Below, piece after piece: positions 7,908 through 16,340 of a DNA stretch of 64,000 nt. The DNA lies in NCBI GenBank assembly GCA_030527645.1, contig JAUNAJ010000013.1, positions 1-64,000 on the forward strand, given 5' to 3'. The notes under the pieces are model-generated. The model was given only the letters and a program-made list of their open reading frames with translations, had not been told where the DNA came from and ran no database searches. Position 1 is the first letter of the stretch. Each line of letters opens with the position of its first letter. The stretch is from Lachnospiraceae bacterium (lineage in GTDB: Bacteria; Bacillota; Clostridia; Lachnospirales; Lachnospiraceae). A program made the translations under genes and the position numbers.

Positions 7908-8705
7908 TTAAAACTCTGTATTAATAGCCATGATTGCTTTTACAGCTGTCTCTGTGGAGGTCTCCGGGAAGAGCTCGAATCCCAGTCTTCCGGTATAACC
8001 GTTCTCTGCCAGGCAGGAGAATACCTTTGCGTAGTTGATCTCGCCGGTTCCGGGCTCATGGCGTCCTGGGCAGTCCGCTACATGGATATGTCCCATCTGA
8101 GGAGCATAAGCCTTGATCGTATCGCAGATGCATCCTTCATCCAGCTGCATATGATATACATCGTACAGGACCTTCAGCATAGGAGATCCGATCAGTTCTG
8201 TGATCTCTGCTGCCATCTGTGTGGTTGCAAGGAAGTTGCCCACATGATCTGTGGTGATGTTCAGAGGCTCCAGATTCATCTGGATTCCGCTCTCCTCTGC
8301 GATCTTTGCGCACTCAAGCAGTGTATCGTACATGGCACAGAGCTTTACTGTGTGGGACAGATTATCATAAGAATCAATTACAAGTCCGCCGTCTCCCAGT
8401 CCGTTGGAGTGGATCGTCACGCTCTTGGCTCCGACCTTCTTAGCAGCCTCAACGGATCTTCTTAAGAATGCCAGGTATTTTTCCTTATGAGACGGATCTA
8501 CCAGAGAAAGATCTGCGTCGCCGTTGAATCCGCTGATGCCGATACCTGCCTTCTCAGCAGCTTCCTTTACAGCATCCAGATCCTTGTCTTCCCAGCTCCA
8601 GAATTCAACCCACTCAAATCCGTCGTCCTTCGCAGCCTGAAATCTCTCCAGGAAAGGGATCTCAGAGTACATTGGTTCGATACATGCTGATCTTTCTAAT
8701 TTCAT
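7908..8705 (-). CDS. hydroxypyruvate isomerase-like TIM-barrel protein
   Basis: A 265-residue sugar isomerase/epimerase-fold protein. The segments VLYDVYHMQLDEG and GRHEPGTGEINY are the hallmark of the hydroxypyruvate isomerase (Hyi/YgbM) branch. Glu/Asp/His ligands lie in NLEPLN, YDVYHMQ, HIHVAD and FELFPE. It is a single gene between a complex promoter region and the dispersed element, not cotranscribed with iolE by any clear signal. It may handle a keto-sugar produced by the island. True hydroxypyruvate isomerase activity is not assured, because many such proteins are other ketose epimerases. Confidence 0.72.
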   Translation of the reverse strand: MKLERSACIEPMYSEIPFLERFQAAKDDGFEWVEFWSWEDKDLDAVKEAAEKAGIGISGFNGDADLSLVDPSHKEKYLAFLRRSVEAAKKVGAKSVTIHSNGLGDGGLVIDSYDNLSHTVKLCAMYDTLLECAKIAEESGIQMNLEPLNITTDHVGNFLATTQMAAEITELIGSPMLKVLYDVYHMQLDEGCICDTIKAYAPQMGHIHVADCPGRHEPGTGEINYAKVFSCLAENGYTGRLGFELFPETSTETAVKAIMAINTEF

Positions 8706-8791
8706 TCTTTTTTCCTCGCTTTTCTCTTGTTTTCATGTGTGTGGCAAATCACATTGTTCTGTATCGCAGCATTGGGAGTGCTGTTGTGTTT

Positions 8792-8820
8792 ATACTACAA
8801 CAAATTGTGCTTTTGTGCAA
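8792..8820 (-). promoter_or_regulatory. promoter overlapping shared operator, hydroxypyruvate-isomerase-like gene
   Basis: Minus-strand TTGCAC and TAGTAT are 17 bases apart. The -35 lies in ATTGTGCTTTTGTGCAAT (8804-8821), which matches the operator at 4003-4020 except for two A/G changes. A repressor bound there would block RNA polymerase. Confidence 0.6.
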
Positions 8821-8896
8821 TTGCTATTTTTTATTTTTTAGGTTTCTCGGTGATTTTTGTTTGATTTCACTATATATTTCTTGTATTTCAGCTGTT

Positions 8897-8934
8897 TTTT
8901 GTGCTTACTGCATTTTAGCACAATTTTATTGTGC
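8897..8934. promoter_or_regulatory. cluster of TTGTGC/GCACAA half-sites
   Basis: GCACAATTTTATTGTGC (8918-8934) is a perfect inverted repeat with 6-bp arms, and another TTGTGC-like half-site lies at 8898. Together with 8804-8821 this gives several matching half-sites in the 511-bp gap upstream of the isomerase-like gene. Auxiliary operators are inferred. The rest of the gap holds only the terminator at 9091. Confidence 0.45.
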
Positions 8935-9090
8935 CTTTTGCCAATATGCTGCTGATTATCAATCTGAAACAGAACTCCTTCGATCAAAAACCATTAGAAA
9001 AACACTATGCGAGTTTCTCAAGTTGTCGAGACAGTTGCCATATGGACATGCAGGCATGTCCGCATGGCGATTGTCGCACAATTCAGAAAA

Positions 9091-9116
9091 GGCGGGTCCG
9101 CCTTCGCAGACCCGCC
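9091..9116 (-). terminator. intrinsic terminator after the UroD-family gene
   Basis: GGCGGGTC/GACCCGCC stem followed on the minus strand by TTTTCTG, about 100 bases after the stop codon. Confidence 0.7.
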
Positions 9117-9216
9117 TCCCGGTAATACAAAGCTGTTGAGTTAATTCTTTTCGGTACAGACTCAGTCATTTTCAATCGTCTGTACGATAGATCACGAGAT
9201 CCGAATCAACTGTCCA

Positions 9217-10479
9217 TTATTTATCCCCGTTGAACTCCTTGATTGCCTCAACCATAGCAACAATATTTGCAATCGGGGTGTTTGCCTGGATGTTATGGAT
9301 AGTGTTGCATACATATCCGCCGTCTTTTCCGAAGATCTCAAGACGCTCCAGAACCTGTGCACGAACCTCCTCCGGTGTTCCGAATGGAAGAACATGCTGG
9401 GTATCGATTCCGCCGCCCCAGAATACAACGTCCTTTCCGTATGCATCCTTCAGGCCCTGAGGATCCATTCCCTCTGCAGAGCACTGTACTGGATTTACTG
9501 CGTCGAATTCTGCCTCGATAAGATATGGCAGGATTGGATAGATGCCTCCGCAGGTGTGTTTCAGAGTCTTCCATGTAGTGTTCTCATGGATCCAGTGGTT
9601 CATCTTCTTATAGTACGGCAGATAGAACTCCTTAAAGGTATCCACGCTCATGAATGGTCCTCTCTGGGTTCCGAAATCTGTACCGCAGATAAACATGATA
9701 TCAATATCGGAGCCAAACTCATCCCAGTAACGCTTGAAGTTCTCGATGGCAATATCAGTTCCTCTCTCGAATACCTCTTCCACATACTCAGGATACAGAA
9801 GCGGAGCTGTGTACCACTCGGAGATATCACGGATTCCCTTAGGATGCTTGATGTTAGGTCCGGGGATGTTGTTGGCATCGCCAAGACCTGAATAGCAGGG
9901 ACCAACATTGACAGCTCTTGTATTGCCATTTGCCTTCAGTTCATCCATTACCTTATGATGGAACGCAATCTGGTCATCGGATACCGGCATGTAATCCTCA
10001 ACGTTATCAGCCGGATCTCCCTCATCCTCATCGAACTCAGGTGTTCTGGTCAGGTTATCGAAATAGAATCCGTTGGCAGGCATATGTCCGGATGGCTCTA
10101 CGCTGTCATCTCCTTCCGGATATACATAATATCCGCCGACACCGTCTTCCTTTACAATGCAGTTGGAAGGAATCAGGATCGGTGTTCCTCTGTACTCCCA
10201 CTCTTTCCATTCTGTATTGATATGTCCGTAGGTATCACCATAGTTATACAGCTGCTGAACATCACCGCCCATGCAGTCCAGAAGATCAGGCTCAACAAAT
10301 GCAGTCATGGTAGACATGTCATTGATCTTAGGAAGTCTCTTCTCCAGTCCATAGTAATCTCTCAGCTCTGCCAGCACCTGGCTGTTGATCATGGAGCAGC
10401 TCATTCCTCCGAAGTCTACTGCCACCTTATCGGGCTGTTTGTGTGCAAATGTTGCCTGGATTCTTTCTCTTGATGTCAT
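9217..10479 (-). CDS. uroporphyrinogen decarboxylase-superfamily protein (MtaA-like)
   Basis: A 420-residue UroD-fold protein, longer than HemE and resembling the methylcobamide:CoM methyltransferase branch. It has an H-x-C segment (LKHTCGG) and a late Cys (GYVCNTIHNIQ), placed like the H-x-C...C zinc site of MtaA/MtbA methyltransferases. No other porphyrin gene is adjacent. Many gut Firmicutes carry such proteins in sugar loci, and methyl transfer from an O-methylated polyol is one possible role (inference). No corrinoid protein is nearby, which weakens that idea. The GTG five codons upstream is part of the GGAGGT ribosome site, so the ATG was chosen. Divergent from an AraC-type regulator. 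Confidence 0.7.
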   Translation of the reverse strand: MTSRERIQATFAHKQPDKVAVDFGGMSCSMINSQVLAELRDYYGLEKRLPKINDMSTMTAFVEPDLLDCMGGDVQQLYNYGDTYGHINTEWKEWEYRGTPILIPSNCIVKEDGVGGYYVYPEGDDSVEPSGHMPANGFYFDNLTRTPEFDEDEGDPADNVEDYMPVSDDQIAFHHKVMDELKANGNTRAVNVGPCYSGLGDANNIPGPNIKHPKGIRDISEWYTAPLLYPEYVEEVFERGTDIAIENFKRYWDEFGSDIDIMFICGTDFGTQRGPFMSVDTFKEFYLPYYKKMNHWIHENTTWKTLKHTCGGIYPILPYLIEAEFDAVNPVQCSAEGMDPQGLKDAYGKDVVFWGGGIDTQHVLPFGTPEEVRAQVLERLEIFGKDGGYVCNTIHNIQANTPIANIVAMVEAIKEFNGDK

Positions 10480-10606
10480 AATTATTACCTCCACATACTA
10501 CTCTTGCCTTTGCCTCAGGATTCCTGACCTCCGCAGTCAAATCTATTATCCATTGGAATCCAAAGCCTTGAAACCCTTGATAAAATGCACTTATTCAGTG
10601 ATTCTG

Positions 10607-10635
10607 TTGTGCATCTCTCTCCTCTGTGTTATACT
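10607..10635 (+). promoter_or_regulatory. promoter of the first AraC-type gene
   Basis: TTGTGC and TATACT with a 17-base spacer, 83 bases before the chosen TTG start. Confidence 0.5.
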
Positions 10636-10717
10636 CACTATAACCTGAAATCACCAGGAATTCTTGTCTTGTGATTCATTAATATTGCCCTGTTCATTTC
10701 ATCAAAGGAGGAAACTA

Positions 10718-11692
10718 TTGCAGTATAATTTCTACGAACTAAAGGAACCGGGTGTAGATCCCGCCAGAAGTCTGGGCTATTTCTTTACTCAGCTGCCGAA
10801 TACACTGGATTTTTATTATTATATTACGGAGTGCGGTCATTATTATGTGAATCAGCATTATTTTGTACGAAGAGAGTCCTTTCCCTATAACATTGTTTTT
10901 CTGGTGCTGGACGGTGTGCTGACCGTAGAATACAGAGAGCATATCTACCACCTGAAAAAGAATGACATCTTCTTTATGGACTGTACGGACCCTCACTACT
11001 ACCATGCCACCACGGAGCAGGTGGAATTCATGTTTGTCCACTTTGACGGTAAGGGATCCCACGAGCTGATCCGTCACCTGCTGGATGTGCAGGGGTCCTT
11101 CGTGCACCATTCCAACAATATTCTGCTCCGGCAGCTGATCAAGGATACGCTGCTCTTTCATGAACAGGAACGAATTGAAAGCACTGCAGATACCTCTCTG
11201 CGTGTCTATAAGCTGATGACCTATCTGCAGAACAATTCCGGATTTGTAAAAAAGGATCAGACACCGGTAGAAAAAACAGAGGCCTATATCAATGCTCATA
11301 TGAATGAAAAGATCACTCTCAGTGATCTGGCGAATGAATCCGGCCTCAGCGATTACTATTTTTCCAGATACTTTAAGGCACACACAGGCGTCAGTCCCAT
11401 AGAGTATGCCACCATGAAAAAACTGGATTATGCAGCGGCACTTCTTTCCCGTACCGACTGTACTGTCAGCGAGGTAGCAGACCAGATCGGCTATACACTT
11501 CGCAGCTTTATTAATCTCTGGACGGCGCACTATGAATTTTCACCTCTGAAATTCAGAAAGCTCATGAATTCCCGTATGGATTTTGATATGCCTCCTGCGG
11601 AGGAAATTGAAGTGAAGAGGAGCAACGTAAGTGAAACCGAGAAGGTAGACGGTCAAAGCGAGGGTAACCGAGAAGGTAGAAGGTCGAAGTGA
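10718..11692 (+). CDS. AraC-family transcriptional regulator (first)
   Basis: About 324 residues with an N-terminal cupin-like sensor (roughly 25-150) and a C-terminal double HTH (from YINAHMNEKITLSDLANESG to about residue 285). The start is a TTG placed five to six bases after AAAGGAGG; a longer frame has no ribosome site. It is divergent from the UroD-family gene, which it probably controls. The last 20 or so residues are a charged tail encoded by a 31-bp tandem repeat that runs through and beyond the stop codon, so the C terminus may be recent. Effector unknown. Confidence 0.8.
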   Translation: MQYNFYELKEPGVDPARSLGYFFTQLPNTLDFYYYITECGHYYVNQHYFVRRESFPYNIVFLVLDGVLTVEYREHIYHLKKNDIFFMDCTDPHYYHATTEQVEFMFVHFDGKGSHELIRHLLDVQGSFVHHSNNILLRQLIKDTLLFHEQERIESTADTSLRVYKLMTYLQNNSGFVKKDQTPVEKTEAYINAHMNEKITLSDLANESGLSDYYFSRYFKAHTGVSPIEYATMKKLDYAAALLSRTDCTVSEVADQIGYTLRSFINLWTAHYEFSPLKFRKLMNSRMDFDMPPAEEIEVKRSNVSETEKVDGQSEGNREGRRSK

Positions 11693-11726
11693 GGGTATCC
11701 GAGAAGGTAGAAGGTCGAAGTGAGGG
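11634..11726. repeat. 31-bp tandem repeat crossing the araC stop codon
   Basis: Copies at 11665-11695 and 11696-11726 are nearly identical (core GAGAAGGTAGAAGGTCGAAG), and a more diverged copy starts near 11634. The gene's TGA lies inside the middle copy. Confidence 0.85.
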
Positions 11727-11770
11727 TAACGCACAAATCAAGGGGAAAATAAACATCACATCAACACTGT

Positions 11771-11814
11771 AAAAAGACGTTCACAGCCTCACACGAGACT
11801 GCGAACGTCTTTTT
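11771..11814. terminator. bidirectional terminator between convergent araC genes
   Basis: AAAAAGACGTTC and GAACGTCTTTTT form a 12-bp stem with runs of A and T on both sides. The loop contains the stop codon of the second AraC gene. Confidence 0.8.
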
Positions 11815-12721
11815 TTACAACCTCTCTGTATTTTTCCGGGGAAGTTCCCACCTCTCTGGAGAATAGTGTAATAAAATAGTTGCTGTTGGCAAATCCCACC
11901 TTTCGTGCAACCTCTGAAACCTTCAGGTCTGTCTGATGCAGCAGCAGCTGTGCCTCACTGATTCGAAGTCTGTTCACATATTTCATTGGCGCAATTCCAT
12001 ACCGCTTCTTAAATTCATGGGAGATAAAGGTCTCAGAATATCCCAGTTCAGCAGAGATCAACGCGAGGGTGACATTTTTCCTGTAATTTTTATCCAGATA
12101 CGCCTTAATGCCAAGAGCCTTCAGCTTTGATGCATTGATATAGGAATCATCCTTCTCCAGCTGATCCAGGAACACGATCAGAGACGCTCCCAGCAGCTGA
12201 ACGGCAAGATCATTGAAGCTGTCTTTATTCTTTCTGCTCAGCAAAAAATACAGCTGCTCACAGTAATTTTCGATCACTGAAAAATTTTCTTGTCCATGAA
12301 GAAGAAACGGTTCCTCTTCATTACGAAGAAAATCCGCCGGCAGCCCCTTTTTTCTCAGGTTCGTAATTCCGATACTGAAGTAGTCCACGCCTTCATCCGC
12401 CACAGACTGCGTCACATGAAGCTCCCCGCAATTATAAAGAAGAACATCTCCCCTGGTAACGAGTGCCGCCTCATTGCCCTGTTTATAGAGTCCGGCTCCT
12501 TTTGTGATCACTGTCAGTTCACAGATATCAGAATGGCCATGCAGAAGAAACTCATATCTTTTCTCATCATAATGTCTTTTATCCACGGAGGTGATGATCG
12601 GCAGAGAGCCGTGATCAAAATATTTGTTCAGCTGTTTTCCTGTATCGATCCAAAGCATACCGTGGTCTCCTATTTGAAATTTATGTACGTATCCATGGTC
12701 TGGGGTTGCATTCGCCTGCAT
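11789..12721 (-). CDS. AraC-family transcriptional regulator (second)
   Basis: A 310-residue regulator with an N-terminal cupin half containing HGHSDICELTVITKG and RGDVLLYNCGELHV (about residues 60-110). The C-terminal pair of HTH motifs includes LALISAELGYSETFISHEFKKR and SEVARKVGFANSNYFITLF (written in part). It is convergent with the first AraC gene, and its last codons lie in the shared terminator stem-loop. The target is not evident because no gene diverges from it closely. It could act on the same island or respond to another sugar. Confidence 0.8.
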   Translation of the reverse strand: MQANATPDHGYVHKFQIGDHGMLWIDTGKQLNKYFDHGSLPIITSVDKRHYDEKRYEFLLHGHSDICELTVITKGAGLYKQGNEAALVTRGDVLLYNCGELHVTQSVADEGVDYFSIGITNLRKKGLPADFLRNEEEPFLLHGQENFSVIENYCEQLYFLLSRKNKDSFNDLAVQLLGASLIVFLDQLEKDDSYINASKLKALGIKAYLDKNYRKNVTLALISAELGYSETFISHEFKKRYGIAPMKYVNRLRISEAQLLLHQTDLKVSEVARKVGFANSNYFITLFSREVGTSPEKYREVVKKDVRSLV

Positions 12722-12863
12722 TCAAAATGCAAATCATTCCATTAAATTCATCTGAATTCTGACCTTATACTCATCACTATATCATATCTATCACATTATT
12801 TCACAGCCTCACTTCTACTGCTCGATTTTTTCGCGATATTCGGTGCCTCACTCTCCACACGGC

Positions 12864-12930
12864 GGCACAGGACTTCCCGGTTTCTCCTCTCCCCTGTGCC
12901 CTGCTCTCCACACGGCGGCACAGGCTCCGC
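12864..12930. repeat. GGCACAG...CTGTGCC hairpin repeat, two units
   Basis: Two units of CACACGGCGGCACAGG spaced 53 bases apart, the first closing with CCTGTGCC. Same family as the five-unit array at 25101. Lies between the second AraC gene and the cbiK terminator in a 291-bp gap. Confidence 0.75.
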
Positions 12931-12947
12931 GTCCGCCTTGATGTACA

Positions 12948-12986
12948 AAGAGCCCCGGGCACAGAATTCTGCGCCCGGGGCTCTTT
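12948..12986. terminator. GC-rich hairpin after cbiK
   Basis: AGAGCCCCGGGC and its complement form a very stable stem, but the T tract is short on either strand. Position, 27 bases past the cbiK stop, suggests termination. Confidence 0.6.
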
Positions 12987-13012
12987 ATGGATTATGGACT
13001 CAATTGCCGCAA

Positions 13013-14275
13013 TTACTGGATAGAATCAATTGCTGCTGCGGAATGAGCAATATACAGATCCTGAACAGCCTCAATTCTTCCGAGACCGCTGATCTGTGTA
13101 TCTACAGACTCAAATTTCTCAGAAGCATTGAACATGCTCTTCCATGAATCATCATCGTCGCCTGCCATGTCGTTGTTTGCGTGATCACCGGAAACAACCA
13201 TCAGAGGACGAAGGATTACTTTTGTGAAGCCTGCTTCTGCAACAGCATCGATCACTGCCTCACATGCTGTCTCTTCCGGCTCACCCTCTACAGTTCCGAT
13301 GAACGCATTGTCATAGCCAAGCTCGCCCATCTGTGTCTGCATCTGGCTGTAGCTTACCTTAGCCTCATGAGAAGTACCATGTCCCATGAATACGAAAGCA
13401 ACACCGTCATCAGCTGCATCAGCTGCGCTGTCATAGCCTGCTTCAGCTACAGCCTCTGCCACAACTGCCTCTGCTACGGCCTCTTTGTCATCATTGATCA
13501 CTGTAGCATCCTCACCAACCTCGCCAAGAAGCGGTTCTGCAACTACAACGTTCTCAAATTTGTCTGTATACTCCTCCAGTGCCTCGCAAAGCTCATCGTA
13601 CTCTGCACCCTTCATCAGATGGGTCGGCTGTACAACCAGATTCTTAACGCCGTTGTCAACTGCACGATCCAGTGCCTGCTGTACGTTGTCAATTGCCTCA
13701 CCGTCACGAGCCTGTACATGGTTAATGATGATCTGAGCAGTGAACGCACGTCTTACGGACCAGTCCGGATATGCCTCCTCAAGCGCATCCTCAATTCCCT
13801 TGATATCAGCAACTCGTGTATCATTGAAGGATGTTCCGAAGCTAACAACAAGAAGCTCGTTTTCACCGATCTCATCACCATTGCGGGGATCATCCAGCGA
13901 TGCATCGCCTGTATCTCTTCCGAAGTAGTCAGGATCTGCTTCCTCACCTTCAACAAGCTCTTTCTGCTCGTCAGTCAGGGCATCCCATGCTTCCTTAGCC
14001 TCTGCACACTGAGCATCGGTCTCATCAGTTCTTTCCTGAACATAGATTGCATCGATCAGAGCTGCTACATTGTCAGCTGCCGCCTGGTCGTCAACAACCT
14101 CCGCAGACTCAGCCACTGTCTCTTCCGTTTCTTCCTCTGCCTCTTCTGCTGCTGAGCTAGCTGCAGCGGAAGATGCTGCTGTGCTTGCGGAATCACTTGC
14201 TGCGCTGCCGCATCCGGCGATCATGCTGCATGCAAGAGCTGCACTCATTGCCAGTACTGCCAGTTTTCTTTTCAT
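13013..14275 (-). CDS. cbiK: lipoprotein cobaltochelatase CbiK (sirohydrochlorin cobaltochelatase)
   Basis: A 420-residue secreted lipoprotein. The N terminus MKRKLAVLAMS...SMIAGC has a lipobox with Cys22, then an Ala/Ser/Glu-rich linker to about residue 60 and a small helical segment to about 125. The C-terminal CbiK chelatase domain includes VVSFGTSFNDT, VQPTHLMKGAEYDE, MGHGTSHEAK (first active-site His), GTVEGEPEE (Glu) and SGDHANND (His), the His/Glu/His metal site known for CbiK. The usual enzyme is cytoplasmic, about 260-300 residues, in B12 operons; here it is surface-anchored and alone. Metal or tetrapyrrole handling outside the membrane is inferred. SD GGGAGG precedes the ATG. Confidence 0.85.
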   Translation of the reverse strand: MKRKLAVLAMSAALACSMIAGCGSAASDSASTAASSAAASSAAEEAEEETEETVAESAEVVDDQAAADNVAALIDAIYVQERTDETDAQCAEAKEAWDALTDEQKELVEGEEADPDYFGRDTGDASLDDPRNGDEIGENELLVVSFGTSFNDTRVADIKGIEDALEEAYPDWSVRRAFTAQIIINHVQARDGEAIDNVQQALDRAVDNGVKNLVVQPTHLMKGAEYDELCEALEEYTDKFENVVVAEPLLGEVGEDATVINDDKEAVAEAVVAEAVAEAGYDSAADAADDGVAFVFMGHGTSHEAKVSYSQMQTQMGELGYDNAFIGTVEGEPEETACEAVIDAVAEAGFTKVILRPLMVVSGDHANNDMAGDDDDSWKSMFNASEKFESVDTQISGLGRIEAVQDLYIAHSAAAIDSIQ

Positions 14276-14302
14276 TTTCAGTTACCTCCCTGTAATGATT
14301 GG

Positions 14303-14317
14303 TTCAATCGCATTGAA
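14303..14317. promoter_or_regulatory. inverted repeat TTCAATCGCATTGAA upstream of cbiK
   Basis: Perfect 6-bp arms with a 3-base centre, between the -10 and the start codon. Candidate operator; the regulator is unknown. Confidence 0.5.
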
Positions 14318-14328
14318 CATACGATTTA

Positions 14329-14356
14329 TTTATATCATTACAAGTATATCACTCAA
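14329..14356 (-). promoter_or_regulatory. cbiK promoter
   Basis: Minus-strand TTGAGT and TATAAA with a 16-base spacer. A second AT-rich near-palindrome (about 14359-14376) lies just upstream. Confidence 0.55.
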
Positions 14357-14443
14357 CTATCGATATAGATATATCTTTTTGGAATACTTCGAATGAAATA
14401 CAGACTATTTCGTTACATGTCAGTTACATCATTTCATACGCCT

Positions 14444-14520
14444 CGAATGCTGCGTTCTGCTTCGGTCGGCACACATGCAGATCCAACGGACCCACACGCG
14501 CAGCACAAAGTCTCGCGGAA
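14444..14520. repeat. dispersed 'CTGCGTTC...AAGTCTCGC' repeat fragment
   Basis: Shares CTGCGTTC, GCTTCGGT and AAGTCTCGCGG with copies at 48217 and 42473. Non-coding, directly after fabZ. Function unknown. Confidence 0.55.
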
Positions 14521-14524
14521 CGAA

Positions 14525-14953
14525 TCACCGCTCTATTGCAAATGTCAGCTCTGCCGTAACTGCAATCTCCCCATTTACCCTTGCCTCTGCCTGACCGATC
14601 CCGATGGGACCCTTTACCTTCGTTAATTCACAGGAAAGCTCGAGCACATCCCCCGGAGTCACCTGTTTCCTGAATTTCGCCTGGCGGATCCCACCGAAGA
14701 ATGCCAGCTTTCCTTTGTTTTCTTCTTTTGAAAGAATAGCAACCGCTCCTGTCTGCGCCAGTGCCTCAATGATCAGCACACCGGGCATTACGTGCTTTTC
14801 AGGAAAATGCCCCAGAAACTGCATTTCATTGACGCTGACGCACTTGATCCCCTTTGCCTTTATTCCCGGCTCGCACTCTGTAATGCGATCCACCAGAAGA
14901 AAGGGATATCTGTGAGGAAGAATTTCCTGTATCTGATTTGAATCCAGCTGCAT
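14525..14953 (-). CDS. fabZ: 3-hydroxyacyl-ACP dehydratase FabZ
   Basis: A 142-residue hot-dog-fold dehydratase of fatty acid elongation, normal in length. The catalytic His is in [13 protein letters not shown] and the Glu in [12 protein letters not shown]. The ATG after GGAGGT was chosen over a frame nine codons longer. It is the last gene of the acpP-to-fabZ operon, 151 bases beyond fabF, with a repeat fragment immediately downstream. As no FabA is present, FabZ must serve all elongation cycles encoded here. Confidence 0.93.
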   Translation of the reverse strand: MQLDSNQIQEILPHRYPFLLVDRITECEPGIKAKGIKCVSVNEMQFLGHFPEKHVMPGVLIIEALAQTGAVAILSKEENKGKLAFFGGIRQAKFRKQVTPGDVLELSCELTKVKGPIGIGQAEARVNGEIAVTAELTFAIER

Positions 14954-15104
14954 AACGTACCTCCATTCTGCCTGAATCATCTGAGTCGAAGAAGCACCAG
15001 CCTCTTTAGATGATGAGTAATTTTACCAGCGTTTTCAACATACTGTGTCGCACTCTCCTGCCTCTCTAAGTGGTGCGTATTCAGAATTCTATATTTACGC
15101 AACC

Positions 15105-16340
15105 TTACTTTGCCTTCACGAACACCACGGATGCATTATGTCCGCCGAAGCCCAGAGAATTGGACATTGCTCTGTTTACTGTTGTATGACGGGCTGTATT
15201 CGGCACAATATCCAGATCGCAGTCCTCATCCGGCACCTGATAGTGAATGGTGGGAAGCACCACATCATTTGCTACTGACAGAGCAGTCAGAATTCCCTCC
15301 ACGGCTCCGCTGGCGCCCAGCAGATGTCCGGTCATAGATTTTGTAGAGCTGATCTGAAGATGGCGGGCTGCATCGCCGAAGGCCTTTTTCACTGCCAGAG
15401 TCTCACCCTTATCATTCAATGCGGTAGAAGTGCCGTGGGCATTGATATAATCCATCTCCTCCGGCTGTATTCCTGCCTCCTGCATAGCCAGCTCCATGGC
15501 TCTGGCAGCCTGGCTGCCGTCCTCCAGCGGTGCTGTCACATGGTAAGCATCACAGGTGGAGCCGTAGCCTGCCACCTCACAGTAGATCCTGGCACCACGG
15601 GCCTTTGCATGCTCGTACTCCTCCAGTACAAGTGCTCCTGCCCCCTCACCCATTACGAAGCCGCTGCGCTCTTTGTCAAAGGGAATGGAGGCACGTGAGG
15701 GATCCTCTGCTGTACTCAGGGCACGCATGGCAGTGAAGCCTCCCATGGGAAGCTCGGATATAGCTGCCTCGGAGCCGCCTACGATCATCACATCGTGATA
15801 GCCGTCCTTTATCTGACGGAAACCGTCTCCGATGGCATTGGTTCCTCCGGCACAGGCCGATACCACTGCCGAAACCATTCCGTGGAACCCGAATCGAATC
15901 GCAATGTGCCCCGCCGCCATATTGGAAATGCACATGGGCACGAAGTGAGGCGATACCCGGTCAAATCCCTTCTCCAGTCCTCGTTTCTCATCCTGCTCGA
16001 TCGTCTCAATGCCGCCGATTCCACTGGAAAACAGTACGCCGCAGCGTTCCGGATCCACCTGATCCATATCCAGTCCGGAATCTGTCATGGCCTCTGAAGC
16101 TGCACATATGGCAAAGACCGAATACTGATCCAGTCTTCGCAGCTCGCCCTTCTCCAGCACTGTCAGAGGATCAAAATCCTTCACCTCTGCGGCAAGCTTC
16201 ACCTTTCTGTTCGCAGTGTCGTAATGGGTAATAGGTGCAATTCCGCATACCCCGTTTTTTGCTGCCTCCCAGGTCTCGGTTACTGAATTTCCGATAGGAT
16301 TCACCGTACCCAGACCGGTAATTACAACTCTTCGTTTCAT
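15105..16340 (-). CDS. fabF: beta-ketoacyl-ACP synthase II FabF
   Basis: A 411-residue condensing enzyme of fatty acid elongation. The Cys-His-His triad is visible in SACAGGTNAIG, NAHGTSTALND and SMTGHLLGASG. The N terminus (MKRRVVITGLGTVNPIGN) is complete. Its ATG overlaps the fabG stop by one base (TGATG), which points to translational coupling. It acts with FabG, FabZ and FabK encoded in the same operon to lengthen acyl chains on AcpP. Confidence 0.95.
   Translation of the reverse strand: MKRRVVITGLGTVNPIGNSVTETWEAAKNGVCGIAPITHYDTANRKVKLAAEVKDFDPLTVLEKGELRRLDQYSVFAICAASEAMTDSGLDMDQVDPERCGVLFSSGIGGIETIEQDEKRGLEKGFDRVSPHFVPMCISNMAAGHIAIRFGFHGMVSAVVSACAGGTNAIGDGFRQIKDGYHDVMIVGGSEAAISELPMGGFTAMRALSTAEDPSRASIPFDKERSGFVMGEGAGALVLEEYEHAKARGARIYCEVAGYGSTCDAYHVTAPLEDGSQAARAMELAMQEAGIQPEEMDYINAHGTSTALNDKGETLAVKKAFGDAARHLQISSTKSMTGHLLGASGAVEGILTALSVANDVVLPTIHYQVPDEDCDLDIVPNTARHTTVNRAMSNSLGFGGHNASVVFVKAK

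Noticed and set aside
9217-10479. HemE, true uroporphyrinogen decarboxylase
   Set aside because: The length, the H-x-C and late Cys, and the sugar-locus context fit the MtaA-like branch better.
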